From positions 1 through 64,000 of the forward strand of contig PGZM01000010.1 of NCBI GenBank assembly GCA_002841395.1: a stretch of 64,000 bases of DNA, read 5' to 3'. The position numbers and the translations under genes are program-made. Numbering within the stretch: position 1 is the first letter of the stretch; each line of letters begins with the position of its first letter. Positions 33,867 through 42,806 of this stretch are shown here, piece after piece. The notes under the pieces were generated by a model. The model searched no databases and was not told the DNA's origin. It saw only the letters and a program-made list of their open reading frames with translations. Origin of the DNA: Firmicutes bacterium HGW-Firmicutes-9. Lineage in GTDB: Bacteria; Bacillota; Clostridia; Christensenellales; CAG-138.

Positions 33867-34477
33867 CGAACTACGAGTCGCTTGCCGACGAGGATCTGCT
33901 ACGCCTGCATCGCGCGGGTGACGCGCGCGCCGAGGAGGCGCTCTATGCGCGCTACAAGCAGATTGTCCGCAGCAAAGCGCGCACGTATTTCCTGATCGGC
34001 GCGGATCGCGAGGACATCATTCAGGAGGGCATGATCGGCCTGTATAAGGCGGTTATGGACTATCAGTTTGATCGTCCGGCATCGTTTCGCGGCTTTGCGG
34101 AGCTTTGCATCACGCGTCAGATTATCACCGCCATCAAGGCGGCTACGCGCAAGAAGCACAAACCGCTGAACTCCTACATCTCCTTCAACCGCTCGGTGTA
34201 TGAAGGCGAGACCGAGCGTCCGTTGATCGATGTGCTAACCAGCACGCGCATCAGCGACCCGGAGGAGGTGCTCATTGGGCGTGAGAACTACGCCGCGGTG
34301 GCGGACAGCATCGAGCACTCGTTGAGCAAGCTCGAACGGGGAACGCTCGGGCTGTATCTCGGCGGATACTCCTACCAGCAGATTGCGGATCATCTGCAAA
34401 TCACTACCAAGAGCGTGGACAACGCCATCCAGCGGGTTAAAAAGAAGCTGGAAGCACGGTTGAATGAGATGAACTAA
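33863..34477 (+). CDS. sigH: RNA polymerase sigma factor SigH
   Basis: Sigma-70 family factor of the Spo0H type, which directs early sporulation and post-exponential genes. 204 residues. Region 2 contains DREDIIQEGMIGLYKAVMDY (about 49-68) and region 4 the helix-turn-helix around YSYQQIADHLQITTKSVDNAIQR. The start overlaps the rlmB stop (ATGA), so it is translationally coupled, the conserved position of sigH in Bacillota. It implies a lineage with a sporulation programme, although sigH also occurs in non-sporulating relatives. Confidence 0.93.
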   Translation: MTNYESLADEDLLRLHRAGDARAEEALYARYKQIVRSKARTYFLIGADREDIIQEGMIGLYKAVMDYQFDRPASFRGFAELCITRQIITAIKAATRKKHKPLNSYISFNRSVYEGETERPLIDVLTSTRISDPEEVLIGRENYAAVADSIEHSLSKLERGTLGLYLGGYSYQQIADHLQITTKSVDNAIQRVKKKLEARLNEMN

Positions 34478-34480
34478 CAA

Positions 34481-34507
34481 AAAAAGACGGCGAAAGCCGT
34501 CTTTTTT
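34481..34507. terminator. Bidirectional terminator between sigH and the LytM-like gene
   Basis: AAAGACGGC, a GAAA loop, and GCCGTCTTT, flanked by A and T runs, between convergent genes. Confidence 0.88.
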
Positions 34508-34519
34508 GATTGCAAATAC

Positions 34520-35626
34520 TTAGTCGATATAGAACAGCGGGTTATACGGTATCCCGTCGATGATGAGCTCATAGTGCATCACAGGCTTGCCGCCGTCAGC
34601 GTCCTCTGCAAGTACGCCGACCGCATCGCCGATGAACACGCGCTGGTTCAGCTCCACTTGCACATCAGCCAGATGCGTCAGCCGCGAGACAAAGCCGTTT
34701 CCGTGGTCGATATCCACGACGAAGCCATATGCCCCGCGCTCCGCACAAAACACGACAATGCCCTCTCCGGGCGCGACAACCTTTGCGCCCGCGCTATTGC
34801 TAATATTCAGCCCGTAGTTCATCTTGCCGTTGACGTAGCCAAAATGCTGCGTCACCTGCCCGCGCATGGGATACCCGAGCCTGAGATCTCCCTTGCTTTT
34901 TCCTTCAACGCCCTCCAGCCGATCCGGCGTGCCGGACGTGTTCGCCTTGGTATACGTACCGATGCGGACGATGGTTGCGCGCGCGGTACCGATCGATCTC
35001 GTATCCGGTGCGCCTGTTTCCAGAAGCACGCCCGCGCGGTAGATCGCCTGATAGCTCGTCTGCGTGACCCCGCCCGTGCCAAGCTGCGTGATGATCCGCG
35101 CGCCTTTCGGCAGCGCAGGCTCGGTGGTCTCGCTGACCTCCGGGCTGGCCTGCACCGTCTCGGTGCGCAGGGTGACGACCTGAATCGGCACCAACGCGGG
35201 GTTTTGCGAGAGCATCGTCAGCGCCTCTCCCGCGGACAGCGGCTTGACGACGGGGTCGCCCGGCGTGAGGATCATTTCACAGTCAAACTTCGCGGAGATA
35301 AACTGTTCGCCCTCCGGCGCGGTCGCGCTGCTGGACAGATACTCCCAGAGCATCTGTTTTGCCGCGAGCTCGTTTTCCAGCGTCATCACAGGCACGCGGT
35401 CGACGAGAAGCGTCACGGTGTTGGCATACTTCAGGGGTTCCAGCGTCGGCGCGGGCGTGAGCTCCACTGCCTCTACGTTAAACGTGTCGATCTCAGCCTG
35501 CTCCATGGTGACAGGTCCCGTGTCGACCACAGGGCGTGCGGCGCGCAGCGCGCCAATTGAACCGAGCACCAATAGAATACCGGCAGCAGCAAGCAGGAAT
35601 ATGCGGTTGAGCAGTTTTTTATCCAA
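34520..35626 (-). CDS. Membrane-anchored degenerate LytM/M23 domain protein (SpoIIQ-like)
   Basis: 368 residues. One N-terminal transmembrane segment (about 8-27) is followed by an extracytoplasmic region, a G5-like module (about 170-226) and a C-terminal LytM/M23 domain (about 245-365). The metal and catalytic residues are mostly lost: the HxGxD motif reads NYGLN (Asn270, Asn274) and the HxH motif reads VMH (Val349, His351); His318 remains. It is therefore probably a non-enzymatic binding domain. SpoIIQ of Bacillus subtilis is also a degenerate LytM protein, and the gene just upstream encodes a SpoIID-like protein, so a role at the engulfing septum is plausible. YabE-like G5 proteins are the alternative. 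Confidence 0.82.
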   Translation of the reverse strand: MDKKLLNRIFLLAAAGILLVLGSIGALRAARPVVDTGPVTMEQAEIDTFNVEAVELTPAPTLEPLKYANTVTLLVDRVPVMTLENELAAKQMLWEYLSSSATAPEGEQFISAKFDCEMILTPGDPVVKPLSAGEALTMLSQNPALVPIQVVTLRTETVQASPEVSETTEPALPKGARIITQLGTGGVTQTSYQAIYRAGVLLETGAPDTRSIGTARATIVRIGTYTKANTSGTPDRLEGVEGKSKGDLRLGYPMRGQVTQHFGYVNGKMNYGLNISNSAGAKVVAPGEGIVVFCAERGAYGFVVDIDHGNGFVSRLTHLADVQVELNQRVFIGDAVGVLAEDADGGKPVMHYELIIDGIPYNPLFYID

Positions 35627-35704
35627 TCGTTACTAAGGGTCCTTTCAGAGTTAACTTAATCTTAAAATCTTTCGATCTCAATATCTATCTCTTTTTTTTG
35701 CAAA

Positions 35705-35731
35705 CGCCCGCGCAAATCACTCGCGCGGGCG
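35705..35731 (-). terminator. Hairpin after the SpoIID-like gene
   Basis: CGCCCGCGC and GCGCGGGCG form a 9-bp stem just after the stop codon. The T-tract on the minus strand is poor (GTTTGC), so termination may be partial and the LytM-like gene could be read through. Confidence 0.5.
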
Positions 35732-35761
35732 CAATATGCGGTATGTTCGTCTGATTGCTTC

Positions 35762-38581
35762 TTAACCGAATTTCAGGTAAGAAGCGGAGCAATAGCCCTT
35801 GATGCCCTGATAGTCGACATAGCACCAGCCGTTTGAGGTGGAGTAGATCGTCACGATCGAGCCTTTCGGCATCGTTTTTAGAATCTTGGACGACGACGAG
35901 GACGATGGCTGCGCGCGCAGGTTGAGATTGCCGGTCACGACAGCAGAGCTTGTGCTCGTGGTCGCGCTGACCGACGGCGTCAGCGTGACATATTTTGCGA
36001 GCGTATAGCCCGTCAGCTTCGCGGAAGGCACCTCGATCTGATACCAGCCGTTGAACGAGGCGATAATTCGCACCGTGGTATAGCGCGCGAGCTTACCGAT
36101 GCGGTTATAGCGCGTATCCGGTCCCGAACGCAGGATAACACCGGAGGACTTGATATAACCCGCGCTGGAGGATGTGCCGGCGCTGTTCGTGGTGCTTAAC
36201 TGCGTGAGTTTGACGTACTTTGCGTAAACATAGCCGTCAAGCCCTGTCGCGAGTACGCGGACGCGATACCACGAGCCGACCTTTTCATAGATGCCCAGCG
36301 CGGTGTTCTTCACGAGTCTGCCATAGCTTCTCGTGGAGGTGCTTGCGCCCGCGCGGATATGCACGCCGCTTGTGGTCAGCGCACCGTTTGCAACGAAGTC
36401 CGGCGCGAGGGGCGGAGTTGGCGCGGCAGTCGGCGTCGGAACCGGCGAAGGCGTCGGCGTTGCGGTCGGAATCGCAGTCGGAATGGGCGTCGTGCCGTCC
36501 GGCGCAGCGGTCGGAACCGGCGTCGCGGTCGGCGAGACGCTGTCGCTTGCAACAGACTGCGTGATGATCACATAATCCTTGCTGATGAAGCCATCCTGAC
36601 CCGTCGTCATGGCCTTGATCTTATACCAACCGCCGACCATGCCGTAGATACCAAGCTGGGTATCCTGCGAGAGCTGGCCAACTGTGGCATAGCTCGTGCC
36701 GGGGCCTGTGCGGAAATTCACTGCGCTTGCTGAAACCTTGCCCTGCGCAATGAGGCTCGTGCCGGTCAGGGTGATATAGTCATAGCGGATATAGCCCTGC
36801 TTGCCGCTGGGCGTTGAGACAAAGTACCATTCGCCCGTCATACCGAGCAGTGTCACCTGCGTGTCCTGCGTGAGGGTTTCCAGAATACTGCCGCTCGTGG
36901 ATGCCGTGGAACGCACGTTGACCGATCCGCCGGTGACCTTGCCCGTGGAGGGCGACGTCTGCGCGGAGGAAGTCTGCGACGAGCCGACGGTCTCGGGGAA
37001 GACGTAGGCCATCGTGCCGAGCGTCGCGCCCGGATAGTAGAACGCGAGAATGTCGCGATAAGTCTTGCCGATGTTGGCCATGTACTGCGCGCCGCGCTGG
37101 CTCATGCCGACACCGTGACCATATCTCGCGTGCAGCAGATACCAGCCGCCCTCGGTCGGCGCGGCGTAAAAGATCTTGAGCACGGTCGAGGGATAAAGGC
37201 CCGCCGCAACCATCTCCGCAAAGGTGAAGTTGATGGTCACCTGGCTCGTCTTGACGGTCTCAATCTCAGGCGTGGGAGAAGGCGTTGGTTCGAAGGTCGG
37301 TGTCGGGCTCGGCGTCGGCTCAAAGGTCGGTGTCGGGCTCGGCGTCGGTTCCATCGTCGGGGTCGGTGTGGGCGTCTCCCCTTCCGGCAACGGTTCAGGC
37401 GTCATGCCCTCCGGCGTCGGGCTCGGCGTCGCGATTGGCGCAAACGTCGGCGTGGGAGAAGGCGTCGGCGCAAAGGAAGGCGTCGGACTCAGCGTCGGCG
37501 CAAAGGAAGGCGTCGGCGTCGGAATCAGATTGTCATACATATTGGCGCGCACGGTTGCGGTCAACGTTACGTTGAGGTGGTTGAGATCGTCCGGATATCC
37601 CGTCGAGCCGTAGGACGTCACGCTGTCGACGGACTGAATGCCGCCGAATGTGTAGTCATTCGGAATCACGCCGCGCGCGGCAACCGCCGCCATCAGGCGC
37701 GAGTCGATGAACGAGAACGCAGCCGTCCCCATCGCGGCGTCGCTGTAGATGCTTGAAACAAACACCTTTTCCACAGGTGTGGATGGGTTCTTCAGATCAT
37801 ACGGGTCCGCGCCGTAGTTATACGCGCCGTCATAAATCGGGCTCGTCCAGCGATCGGAAGGCAGGATCATCCAGCCTCCGTTGCTCGCGGCATAGTAGCA
37901 TAAAAGCGGCACATTGTTGTAGTACAGCACGTCGCTCATGGTTGCGTCTACCGCGGCGATGACGTTTGCGTGAGCGGGATCGTAGCCTTTATAGACCTGA
38001 TCGTCCGCCGTGTCGACAATGTCGTACGAACCGCTCTGGCGGATTTTGAGCAGCCCGTAACCCTTCGCCGCGAGAGCCTGCGCTTTGAGCGCCTCCAGCG
38101 GGAACGTGTTGCTCATCTCGTAGCCGACCACGCCGTAAAGATAATGTGAAAGCGGCACGCGATTGACGACCACCAGCTTGCCGCTGCTCGCTGAGAGCTG
38201 CAGGTTGCCGAGGAAGTTTCGTGTGCCGGCGTATGTGTTGATGGTCAGATAGCCCGCGTCGCGGGAAAGATTGGTGCGCTCGATGGTGGCGTTGCTGCCG
38301 GAATACAGCTGGCCTTCGCGGGAATGGCTGACGGTGACCGTGCTACCGCTGCCCGAGATGGTCAGCGTGCCGTCCGTAAACGTTCGCTGCGTCTGCGCGA
38401 GCGTATAGGTTCCCTTGACGGGGACGCTCATGGAGGTTGCTCCCTGCGTCGAGAGCAGCACGCGGATGTACTGCACACCGGAATCAGCAGGCGCAGACGA
38501 GACAGGTACTGCAAGCAGCAACAGCCCTAGCGCAAGCACAAATGCGATTCCTCTGCGGGTACGAAACGGTCGTTTCTTCAT
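35762..38581 (-). CDS. Secreted SpoIID/LytB-domain protein with Pro/Thr stalk and five SH3 domains
   Basis: 939 residues with a signal peptide (about 1-30, cut near PVSSA). A SpoIID/LytB domain, the peptidoglycan lytic transglycosylase fold used in engulfment, occupies about 140-350 and resumes at 445-525: [16 protein letters not shown] with the probable catalytic Glu155, and [10 protein letters not shown] (489-498). A Pro/Thr/Ser repeat (PTPSPTPTF units, 352-442) interrupts it between these two motifs. Five bacterial SH3 modules follow (about 545-605, 614-676, 736-800, 808-868, 876-939), with a second Pro/Thr stalk before the third. Canonical SpoIID is about 340 residues with no SH3 domains, so this is an elaborated cell-wall enzyme; a vegetative role is equally possible. 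Confidence 0.87.
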   Translation of the reverse strand: MKKRPFRTRRGIAFVLALGLLLLAVPVSSAPADSGVQYIRVLLSTQGATSMSVPVKGTYTLAQTQRTFTDGTLTISGSGSTVTVSHSREGQLYSGSNATIERTNLSRDAGYLTINTYAGTRNFLGNLQLSASSGKLVVVNRVPLSHYLYGVVGYEMSNTFPLEALKAQALAAKGYGLLKIRQSGSYDIVDTADDQVYKGYDPAHANVIAAVDATMSDVLYYNNVPLLCYYAASNGGWMILPSDRWTSPIYDGAYNYGADPYDLKNPSTPVEKVFVSSIYSDAAMGTAAFSFIDSRLMAAVAARGVIPNDYTFGGIQSVDSVTSYGSTGYPDDLNHLNVTLTATVRANMYDNLIPTPTPSFAPTLSPTPSFAPTPSPTPTFAPIATPSPTPEGMTPEPLPEGETPTPTPTMEPTPSPTPTFEPTPSPTPTFEPTPSPTPEIETVKTSQVTINFTFAEMVAAGLYPSTVLKIFYAAPTEGGWYLLHARYGHGVGMSQRGAQYMANIGKTYRDILAFYYPGATLGTMAYVFPETVGSSQTSSAQTSPSTGKVTGGSVNVRSTASTSGSILETLTQDTQVTLLGMTGEWYFVSTPSGKQGYIRYDYITLTGTSLIAQGKVSASAVNFRTGPGTSYATVGQLSQDTQLGIYGMVGGWYKIKAMTTGQDGFISKDYVIITQSVASDSVSPTATPVPTAAPDGTTPIPTAIPTATPTPSPVPTPTAAPTPPLAPDFVANGALTTSGVHIRAGASTSTRSYGRLVKNTALGIYEKVGSWYRVRVLATGLDGYVYAKYVKLTQLSTTNSAGTSSSAGYIKSSGVILRSGPDTRYNRIGKLARYTTVRIIASFNGWYQIEVPSAKLTGYTLAKYVTLTPSVSATTSTSSAVVTGNLNLRAQPSSSSSSKILKTMPKGSIVTIYSTSNGWCYVDYQGIKGYCSASYLKFG

Positions 38582-38771
38582 AAGACCCCCGAAAATAAAA
38601 TCTGAGGAATGGACAAGTCACACGTGTCCGTATCGTGATTGTATCGATTCGGCGCAGTGATTGCACCTGTTTTTGGCATTTTTCTCGGAATGTTCACGTT
38701 GCCGAAACAGCTCGTCTACACGTTTGCGTCTTTTTCGATGGTATGTTACAAGATCACAAAAAACGCGTGCG
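38582..38771. other. Intergenic stretch between ispE and the SpoIID-like gene
   Basis: Non-coding leader of the SpoIID-like gene. I see no convincing sigma-A promoter. A sequence CGATACAAT around 38634-38645 on the minus strand faintly resembles a sigma-E -10 box but lacks a good partner. Confidence 0.3.
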
Positions 38772-39593
38772 TTAGATGCTCTGACAAACCTGCGCAAAAG
38801 CGACGTTTTGCAATGCTTTTTGCGCCTCTTCCGCCGCGGCTTTGTCCGCAAACACGCCGAACACTGCGCTGCCGCTGCCGCTCATGCAGGCGGCCTTTGC
38901 GCCGAGGGCGAGCATGTCCGTCTTGATGCGCCCGATCTCGGGTACAAGCTCGACTGCGGGCTCTTCCAGCGCGTTGTAAAGCAGCGGGCAGAGCGCGTCC
39001 AGGTCTCCTTCCGAGAGTGCTTTGAGCGCAGATGTCGTGTCCGGCATCGTGCGCGGGAGTTTTAACAGCGAAAACAGCTTCTTGGTGGAAACGCCCTCTG
39101 CGGGTTTTGCGACCAATAGGTGCAGCTTCATGCCGCGAATGGGCGTCAGCACCTCGCCGATGCCTTCCGCGCGCTGGGTGCCGCCGCGGAGACAAAACGG
39201 AACGTCCGCGCCAACCTTAGCTCCGATTTCGACCAGCGTCTTTTCGTCCACCTCGCCGAAGAGCTCTTGCAGGGCGTTCAGCGTCGCCGCAGCGTCTGCG
39301 CTTCCTCCCCCCAACCCCGCCTCGGCGGGAATGCGCTTGATCACGCGGATGTGTGCGCTCCTGCCTGTCAGCGCGCGGTATTGCTCCGCAGCTCTACGAA
39401 CCGTATTGTCATACGGCAGCAGCATACCCGTGCTGGTGACGATGATATCCCGCGCGCGCTCCACCGTGACGGTATCAAACAGATCGATGGTCTGCATGAT
39501 GGAGTCCAGCGCGTGGTAACCGTCGGCGCGTTTATAAAGCACGCCGAGCGTGAGATTCAGTTTTGCGTATGCGCGTTTTGTGGTTGTGTCCAT
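38772..39593 (-). CDS. ispE: 4-diphosphocytidyl-2-C-methyl-D-erythritol kinase
   Basis: GHMP kinase of the non-mevalonate isoprenoid pathway that phosphorylates CDP-methylerythritol. 273 residues, normal length. N-terminal AKLNLTLGVLYKRADGYH (about 10-27) and the ATP-binding motif PAEAGLGGGSADAAATL (about 89-105) are diagnostic, with a C-terminal MSGSGSAVFGVF motif. Monocistronic and leftward; in many Clostridia ispE sits near sporulation or purR genes, which is not the case here. Confidence 0.95.
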   Translation of the reverse strand: MDTTTKRAYAKLNLTLGVLYKRADGYHALDSIMQTIDLFDTVTVERARDIIVTSTGMLLPYDNTVRRAAEQYRALTGRSAHIRVIKRIPAEAGLGGGSADAAATLNALQELFGEVDEKTLVEIGAKVGADVPFCLRGGTQRAEGIGEVLTPIRGMKLHLLVAKPAEGVSTKKLFSLLKLPRTMPDTTSALKALSEGDLDALCPLLYNALEEPAVELVPEIGRIKTDMLALGAKAACMSGSGSAVFGVFADKAAAEEAQKALQNVAFAQVCQSI

Positions 39594-39782
39594 ACTCTAT
39601 ATTATACCGATTATTCTCAATCTATCACGACTTTATCCGGGTGAATATTCAAGGTTTTTTATGCGATTTTGTTTGCGTTTCATTATACCAAATCAAAACG
39701 CATAACGCTAGTAGAATCATCTGCGTTCCATCCGCTCAAAATGTGTCCCCTGTTCCGTCGGTTACTGTCGTTTTCATTCGCC

Positions 39783-39794
39783 TTGTGCTATACT
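39783..39794 (+). promoter_or_regulatory. Candidate extended -10 promoter of yycJ
   Basis: TATACT (39789-39794) preceded by TGC forms an extended -10 element. No good -35 box is present. The rest of the 39594-39879 gap shows nothing else clear. Confidence 0.35.
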
Positions 39795-39879
39795 ATATGT
39801 GCTTTTATGAAAGCGATCCCGCCACATGATGTAGTTTCCTCTATGCTTGGCGGCCTGAAATAGAAGGAGCAAACTCACT

Positions 39880-40662
39880 ATGTTGTTTTCACCGTTGTGC
39901 AGCGGTTCGTCCGGCAACGCCTCCTATCTGGAGGCTGGCGGCGTGCGCCTGCTCATCGACGCGGGCGTGACCGCAAAGCGCCTCCGCGAAATCATGTCGA
40001 TGATCGACCTCACGCCGGACGGTCTTGACGCGATTCTCGTCACGCACGAGCACTCCGACCATGTCTCCGGCATCGGCGTGCTCTCTCGCAAATACGATAT
40101 CCCCGTCTACGCCGCCGCTGAATGCTGGGAAAACATGCCGCGGAGCATCGGTGAAATCGCGACGCGTAATATCCGCGTGTTTGAACCCGACCGGGATTTC
40201 TACCTCAAGCAGCTCTGCGTGCATCCTTTTTCCACCCCGCACGACGCGGCGCACGCGGTCGGGTACGCGTTTGCGCACGACGGAAAGAAGCTCTCCATCA
40301 TGACCGATATCGGGCACGTTTCCAGCCGCATGATCGACGCGGTCGCCAACTCTGACCTGATTTTGTTAGAAGCAAACCATGACGTGGATATGCTCAAGGC
40401 GGGCAGCTACCCGTATCCGCTCAAGATGCGCATCCTCTCCTCCCACGGGCATCTTTGCAACGAGGACGCGGGGCTAGTGCTGCAAAAGCTGCATGCGCGC
40501 GGCGTGAAAAACGCGATTCTTGGTCACCTCTCCCAGGACAACAACACGCCGGAGCTCGCGCTGGTCACCGTGCAGTCGCTGCTGGAAAGTGCGGGCCTTT
40601 TGGAGAGCATGTTCGTCACCGTCGCCGACCGCTTCAGCCCCTGCGGGCTGTTTGAGCTATAG
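39880..40662 (+). CDS. Metallo-beta-lactamase-fold hydrolase of the YycJ/WalJ family
   Basis: 260 residues. Metal site HEHSDH at 56-61, with LCSGSSGNASYLE (6-18) at the N-terminus, the family hallmark. The fold continues with FSTPHDAAHAVGY and ILGHLSQDNNTPELA. WalJ/YycJ proteins are 5'-3' nucleases of the MBL superfamily linked to the WalRK cell-wall regulon and to DNA handling; the wal genes themselves are not here. AGAAGGAG precedes the ATG. rlmH follows 36 bases later, the order found downstream of walRK in Bacillota. Confidence 0.9.
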   Translation: MLFSPLCSGSSGNASYLEAGGVRLLIDAGVTAKRLREIMSMIDLTPDGLDAILVTHEHSDHVSGIGVLSRKYDIPVYAAAECWENMPRSIGEIATRNIRVFEPDRDFYLKQLCVHPFSTPHDAAHAVGYAFAHDGKKLSIMTDIGHVSSRMIDAVANSDLILLEANHDVDMLKAGSYPYPLKMRILSSHGHLCNEDAGLVLQKLHARGVKNAILGHLSQDNNTPELALVTVQSLLESAGLLESMFVTVADRFSPCGLFEL

Positions 40663-40698
40663 AAACCGATCAAGAGTAAGAGATAAGAACCAGAAATC

Positions 40699-41178
40699 AT
40701 GAAGATCAAAGTCGCCTGCGTGGGAAAAGTGAAGGATGCCTTCTATCGGGATGCCGTTGCGGAATACGCCAAACGGCTCTCGCGTTTTTGCACGCTGGAA
40801 ATCGCGGAAGTTGCGGACGAAAAAGCGCCGGAGTCGCTCTCTGCCGCCGAAGAAGCGCAGGTCATGGAGCGCGAAGGCGAACGCTTGCTCTCCCGCATCC
40901 TGCCCGGTGAGTTCGTCGTTTGCCTGACTATAGACGGAAAACGCTTCTCCTCCGATCAATTCGCAAAGACGCTGCAGGACACGTTTGACCGCTGCGCTTC
41001 CTGCATCACGTTTGTTATCGGCGGTTCGCTTGGGCTAAGCCCCGCCGTGATCCAGCGTGCGGACTTGAAACTTTCCGTTTCAGATATGACCCTGCCGCAC
41101 GGGCTTTGCCGCGTGGTGCTGCTCGAACAGGTGTACCGCGCGTTCAAGATCAACGCGCACGAACCCTATCACAAATAA
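40699..41178 (+). CDS. rlmH: 23S rRNA pseudouridine-1915 N3-methyltransferase
   Basis: SPOUT methyltransferase that modifies pseudouridine 1915 in helix 69 of 23S rRNA in the assembled ribosome. 159 residues, the standard size. The C-terminal SAM knot reads FVIGGSLGLSPAV and LPHGLCRVVLLEQVYRAFKI, and the protein ends in HEPYHK, the conserved terminus. It follows yycJ in the same direction. Confidence 0.96.
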   Translation: MKIKVACVGKVKDAFYRDAVAEYAKRLSRFCTLEIAEVADEKAPESLSAAEEAQVMEREGERLLSRILPGEFVVCLTIDGKRFSSDQFAKTLQDTFDRCASCITFVIGGSLGLSPAVIQRADLKLSVSDMTLPHGLCRVVLLEQVYRAFKINAHEPYHK

Positions 41179-41257
41179 GCGCATTTCATCACGTTCTATC
41201 GTTCACGCGTAATTTATGTCAGAATATTGTTATTTTTGGTAAAACAGTCGAAAGTGT

Positions 41258-41286
41258 TTGACACGGATATTCCGATTCGATATAGT
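41258..41286 (+). promoter_or_regulatory. Promoter of the c-di-AMP riboswitch and dapB
   Basis: Perfect TTGACA (41258-41263) and TATAGT (41281-41286) with a 17-base spacer. Confidence 0.85.
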
Positions 41287-41304
41287 AGATATACAACATT
41301 ATAG

Positions 41305-41430
41305 CTGAATCTTCTGTGCCGCGCACGGAAGAGCGGGAGAACCAATTATTGGGGTGAATCCGACGTTATCGTCGGTAGGGCAGCTTTCCGCCCGAACCCG
41401 TCAGCTAATCTCGTAAGCGTAGAAAGCGAA
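41305..41430 (+). promoter_or_regulatory. c-di-AMP riboswitch (ydaO-yuaA class)
   Basis: Conserved blocks of the class are present in order: GGGAGAACCAATTATTGGGG, GGTGAATCCG, GGTAGGGC with its hairpin, and CCCGTCAGCTAATCTCGTAAGCGT. The class senses cyclic di-AMP and usually switches off cell-wall hydrolases, potassium and osmolyte transporters. Here a terminator hairpin and then dapB follow. Confidence 0.9.
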
Positions 41431-41479
41431 GTTTTTCCACGTGTCTATTTTCCTATGGAAAACCGATCTGTTCTTTCTT

Positions 41480-41512
41480 GCGCTTGCGAAAAATTCGCGG
41501 GCGCATGTTTTT
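41480..41512 (+). terminator. Terminator of the c-di-AMP riboswitch
   Basis: GCGCTTGCGAA pairs with TTCGCGGGCGC (two G-U pairs) across an AAA loop, followed by seven T residues. A second hairpin TTTTCCA/TGGAAAA (about 41433-41464) lies between it and the aptamer. This fits an expression platform that stops transcription before dapB. Confidence 0.8.
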
Positions 41513-41573
41513 TTGCGCTTTGATTCAAAACTTCAAACCTGTTTTTCAACACAACACGAAAGGAGATGTTCGC

Positions 41574-42362
41574 ATGATACAAGTAGCCGTCTGCGGCGTC
41601 GGGCGTACAGGGAGCGAAGTGCTCCGCGCGCTTCTCGACAGTGATCCCTTTCATCTGACCGCGGCGTTTTGCAGCGCCGGCAGCGAAAAAGCCGGACGGG
41701 ACGCGGGAGAATTCATCAACCGACCCAACACGGGTGTGCTCATACGCGAAATCACCCAGATTGAGCAAACGCTCGCCGAAACGCACCCCGATGTGCTGAT
41801 CGACTTTTCAAACGCAGCAAACAGCAGAACGATTTTGCGCGCCTGTAAAAAGAGCCGCACAAACGTCGTATTCTGCACCACGGGTTATTCGGAGGCGGAT
41901 ATGCTCTGGATGACCGATTTTACACGGCATAACAAGCTCGGCGTGGTCTTTGCGCCGAACGTGACCCTCGGCGTCAATGTGCTGCTCGCAGCGCTTCGCC
42001 TTGTCGCCCGCGCGCTGCCGTCGTTTGACTATCACGTCACCGAAACGCATCACAGCAAGAAATACGACATTCCCTCCGGCACCGCGAAGAAGATCGCAAA
42101 CACACTGGCGCAGGAGCTGCCCGAGGGCGCGGATATCCCCATCGACGCCGTCCGCGCAGGCGGATACGTCGGCATGCACACGGTGCTGCTCGCAAGCGAT
42201 TACGAGCGGCTTTCGCTCACGCACGAATCCTTCAGCCGCCGCGCGTTTGTCGAAGGCGCGCTGACCGCGGCGGAGTTCGTCGTCAACCGCATCGGCTGGT
42301 ACGAGATGGAAGACGTGCTCGGCATGCGCGCGGCGCAGCTCGCGGCAACCGCCGTATCGTAA
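41574..42362 (+). CDS. dapB: 4-hydroxy-tetrahydrodipicolinate reductase
   Basis: NAD(P)H-dependent reductase of the diaminopimelate/lysine pathway. 262 residues from the ATG at 41574, chosen by the AAAGGAG site upstream; the longer frame reads through the riboswitch terminator. An N-terminal Rossmann motif CGVGRTGSEV is followed by VLIDFSNA and the catalytic region ETHHSKKYDIPSGTAKKIA. Diaminopimelate is needed for peptidoglycan and dipicolinate for spores. It lies alone rather than in a dap operon and is preceded by a c-di-AMP riboswitch. The sequence is somewhat divergent, but the active-site motif is intact. Confidence 0.9.
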   Translation: MIQVAVCGVGRTGSEVLRALLDSDPFHLTAAFCSAGSEKAGRDAGEFINRPNTGVLIREITQIEQTLAETHPDVLIDFSNAANSRTILRACKKSRTNVVFCTTGYSEADMLWMTDFTRHNKLGVVFAPNVTLGVNVLLAALRLVARALPSFDYHVTETHHSKKYDIPSGTAKKIANTLAQELPEGADIPIDAVRAGGYVGMHTVLLASDYERLSLTHESFSRRAFVEGALTAAEFVVNRIGWYEMEDVLGMRAAQLAATAVS

Positions 42363-42426
42363 TCCAGAAACCGCCTTTTTACGCGAAATCTTCACAGATT
42401 CTCCGCAAAAGCGTCCGCCGAAAGAT

Positions 42427-42455
42427 TTGACTTTTCCATAGCCTGTGTTTATACT
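42427..42455 (+). promoter_or_regulatory. Promoter of the thrS T-box transcript
   Basis: TTGACT (42427-42432) and TATACT (42450-42455) with a 17-base spacer. Confidence 0.8.
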
Positions 42456-42457
42456 TA

Positions 42458-42663
42458 TAGGTACTTTCGGTAGGACCCGGGAAGCAGTAACGCCTGCACA
42501 ACACCCACCCAAGAGAGCCGCGCACCTTGGTGCGAGCGCGGCGGCGGATGGCGGCGCGAAGACCGTCCGGCGAGCGAAAGCGGGGTCTGCCCGATACAGC
42601 GGCATAAGCGCGCGAGCTACAACAGCTTGCGAACACGGGTGGAACCGCGGTAGAGACACTATC
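42458..42663 (+). promoter_or_regulatory. T-box leader upstream of thrS
   Basis: The T-box sequence CGGGTGGAACCGCGG is at 42636-42650. A GC-rich stem I with a TTGGTGCGAG distal loop precedes it. ACC followed by a purine in GAAGACCGTC (about 42558-42567) is the likely specifier and matches a threonine codon. A terminator follows. Confidence 0.93.
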
Positions 42664-42696
42664 GTCCCGAAGTTATTTAGACTTCGGGGCGTTTTT
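42664..42696 (+). terminator. Terminator of the thrS T-box leader
   Basis: CCCGAAGT and ACTTCGGGG pair, followed by GTTTTTATTTTT. Confidence 0.9.
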
Positions 42697-42806
42697 ATTT
42701 TTGAAATGATTGTCCCGTAGTGTAAAAAAGACTTTGGGCATTAAACTTTGCTATGGCAACCAAGTTTTTTATAAGTATGACCGACGAAAACAGGAGGAGA
42801 ATCCAA

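Noticed and set aside
42490-42660. tRNA-like folding around the thrS leader
   Set aside because: The GC stems belong to the T-box leader; no acceptor or anticodon arms of a tRNA gene can be drawn.
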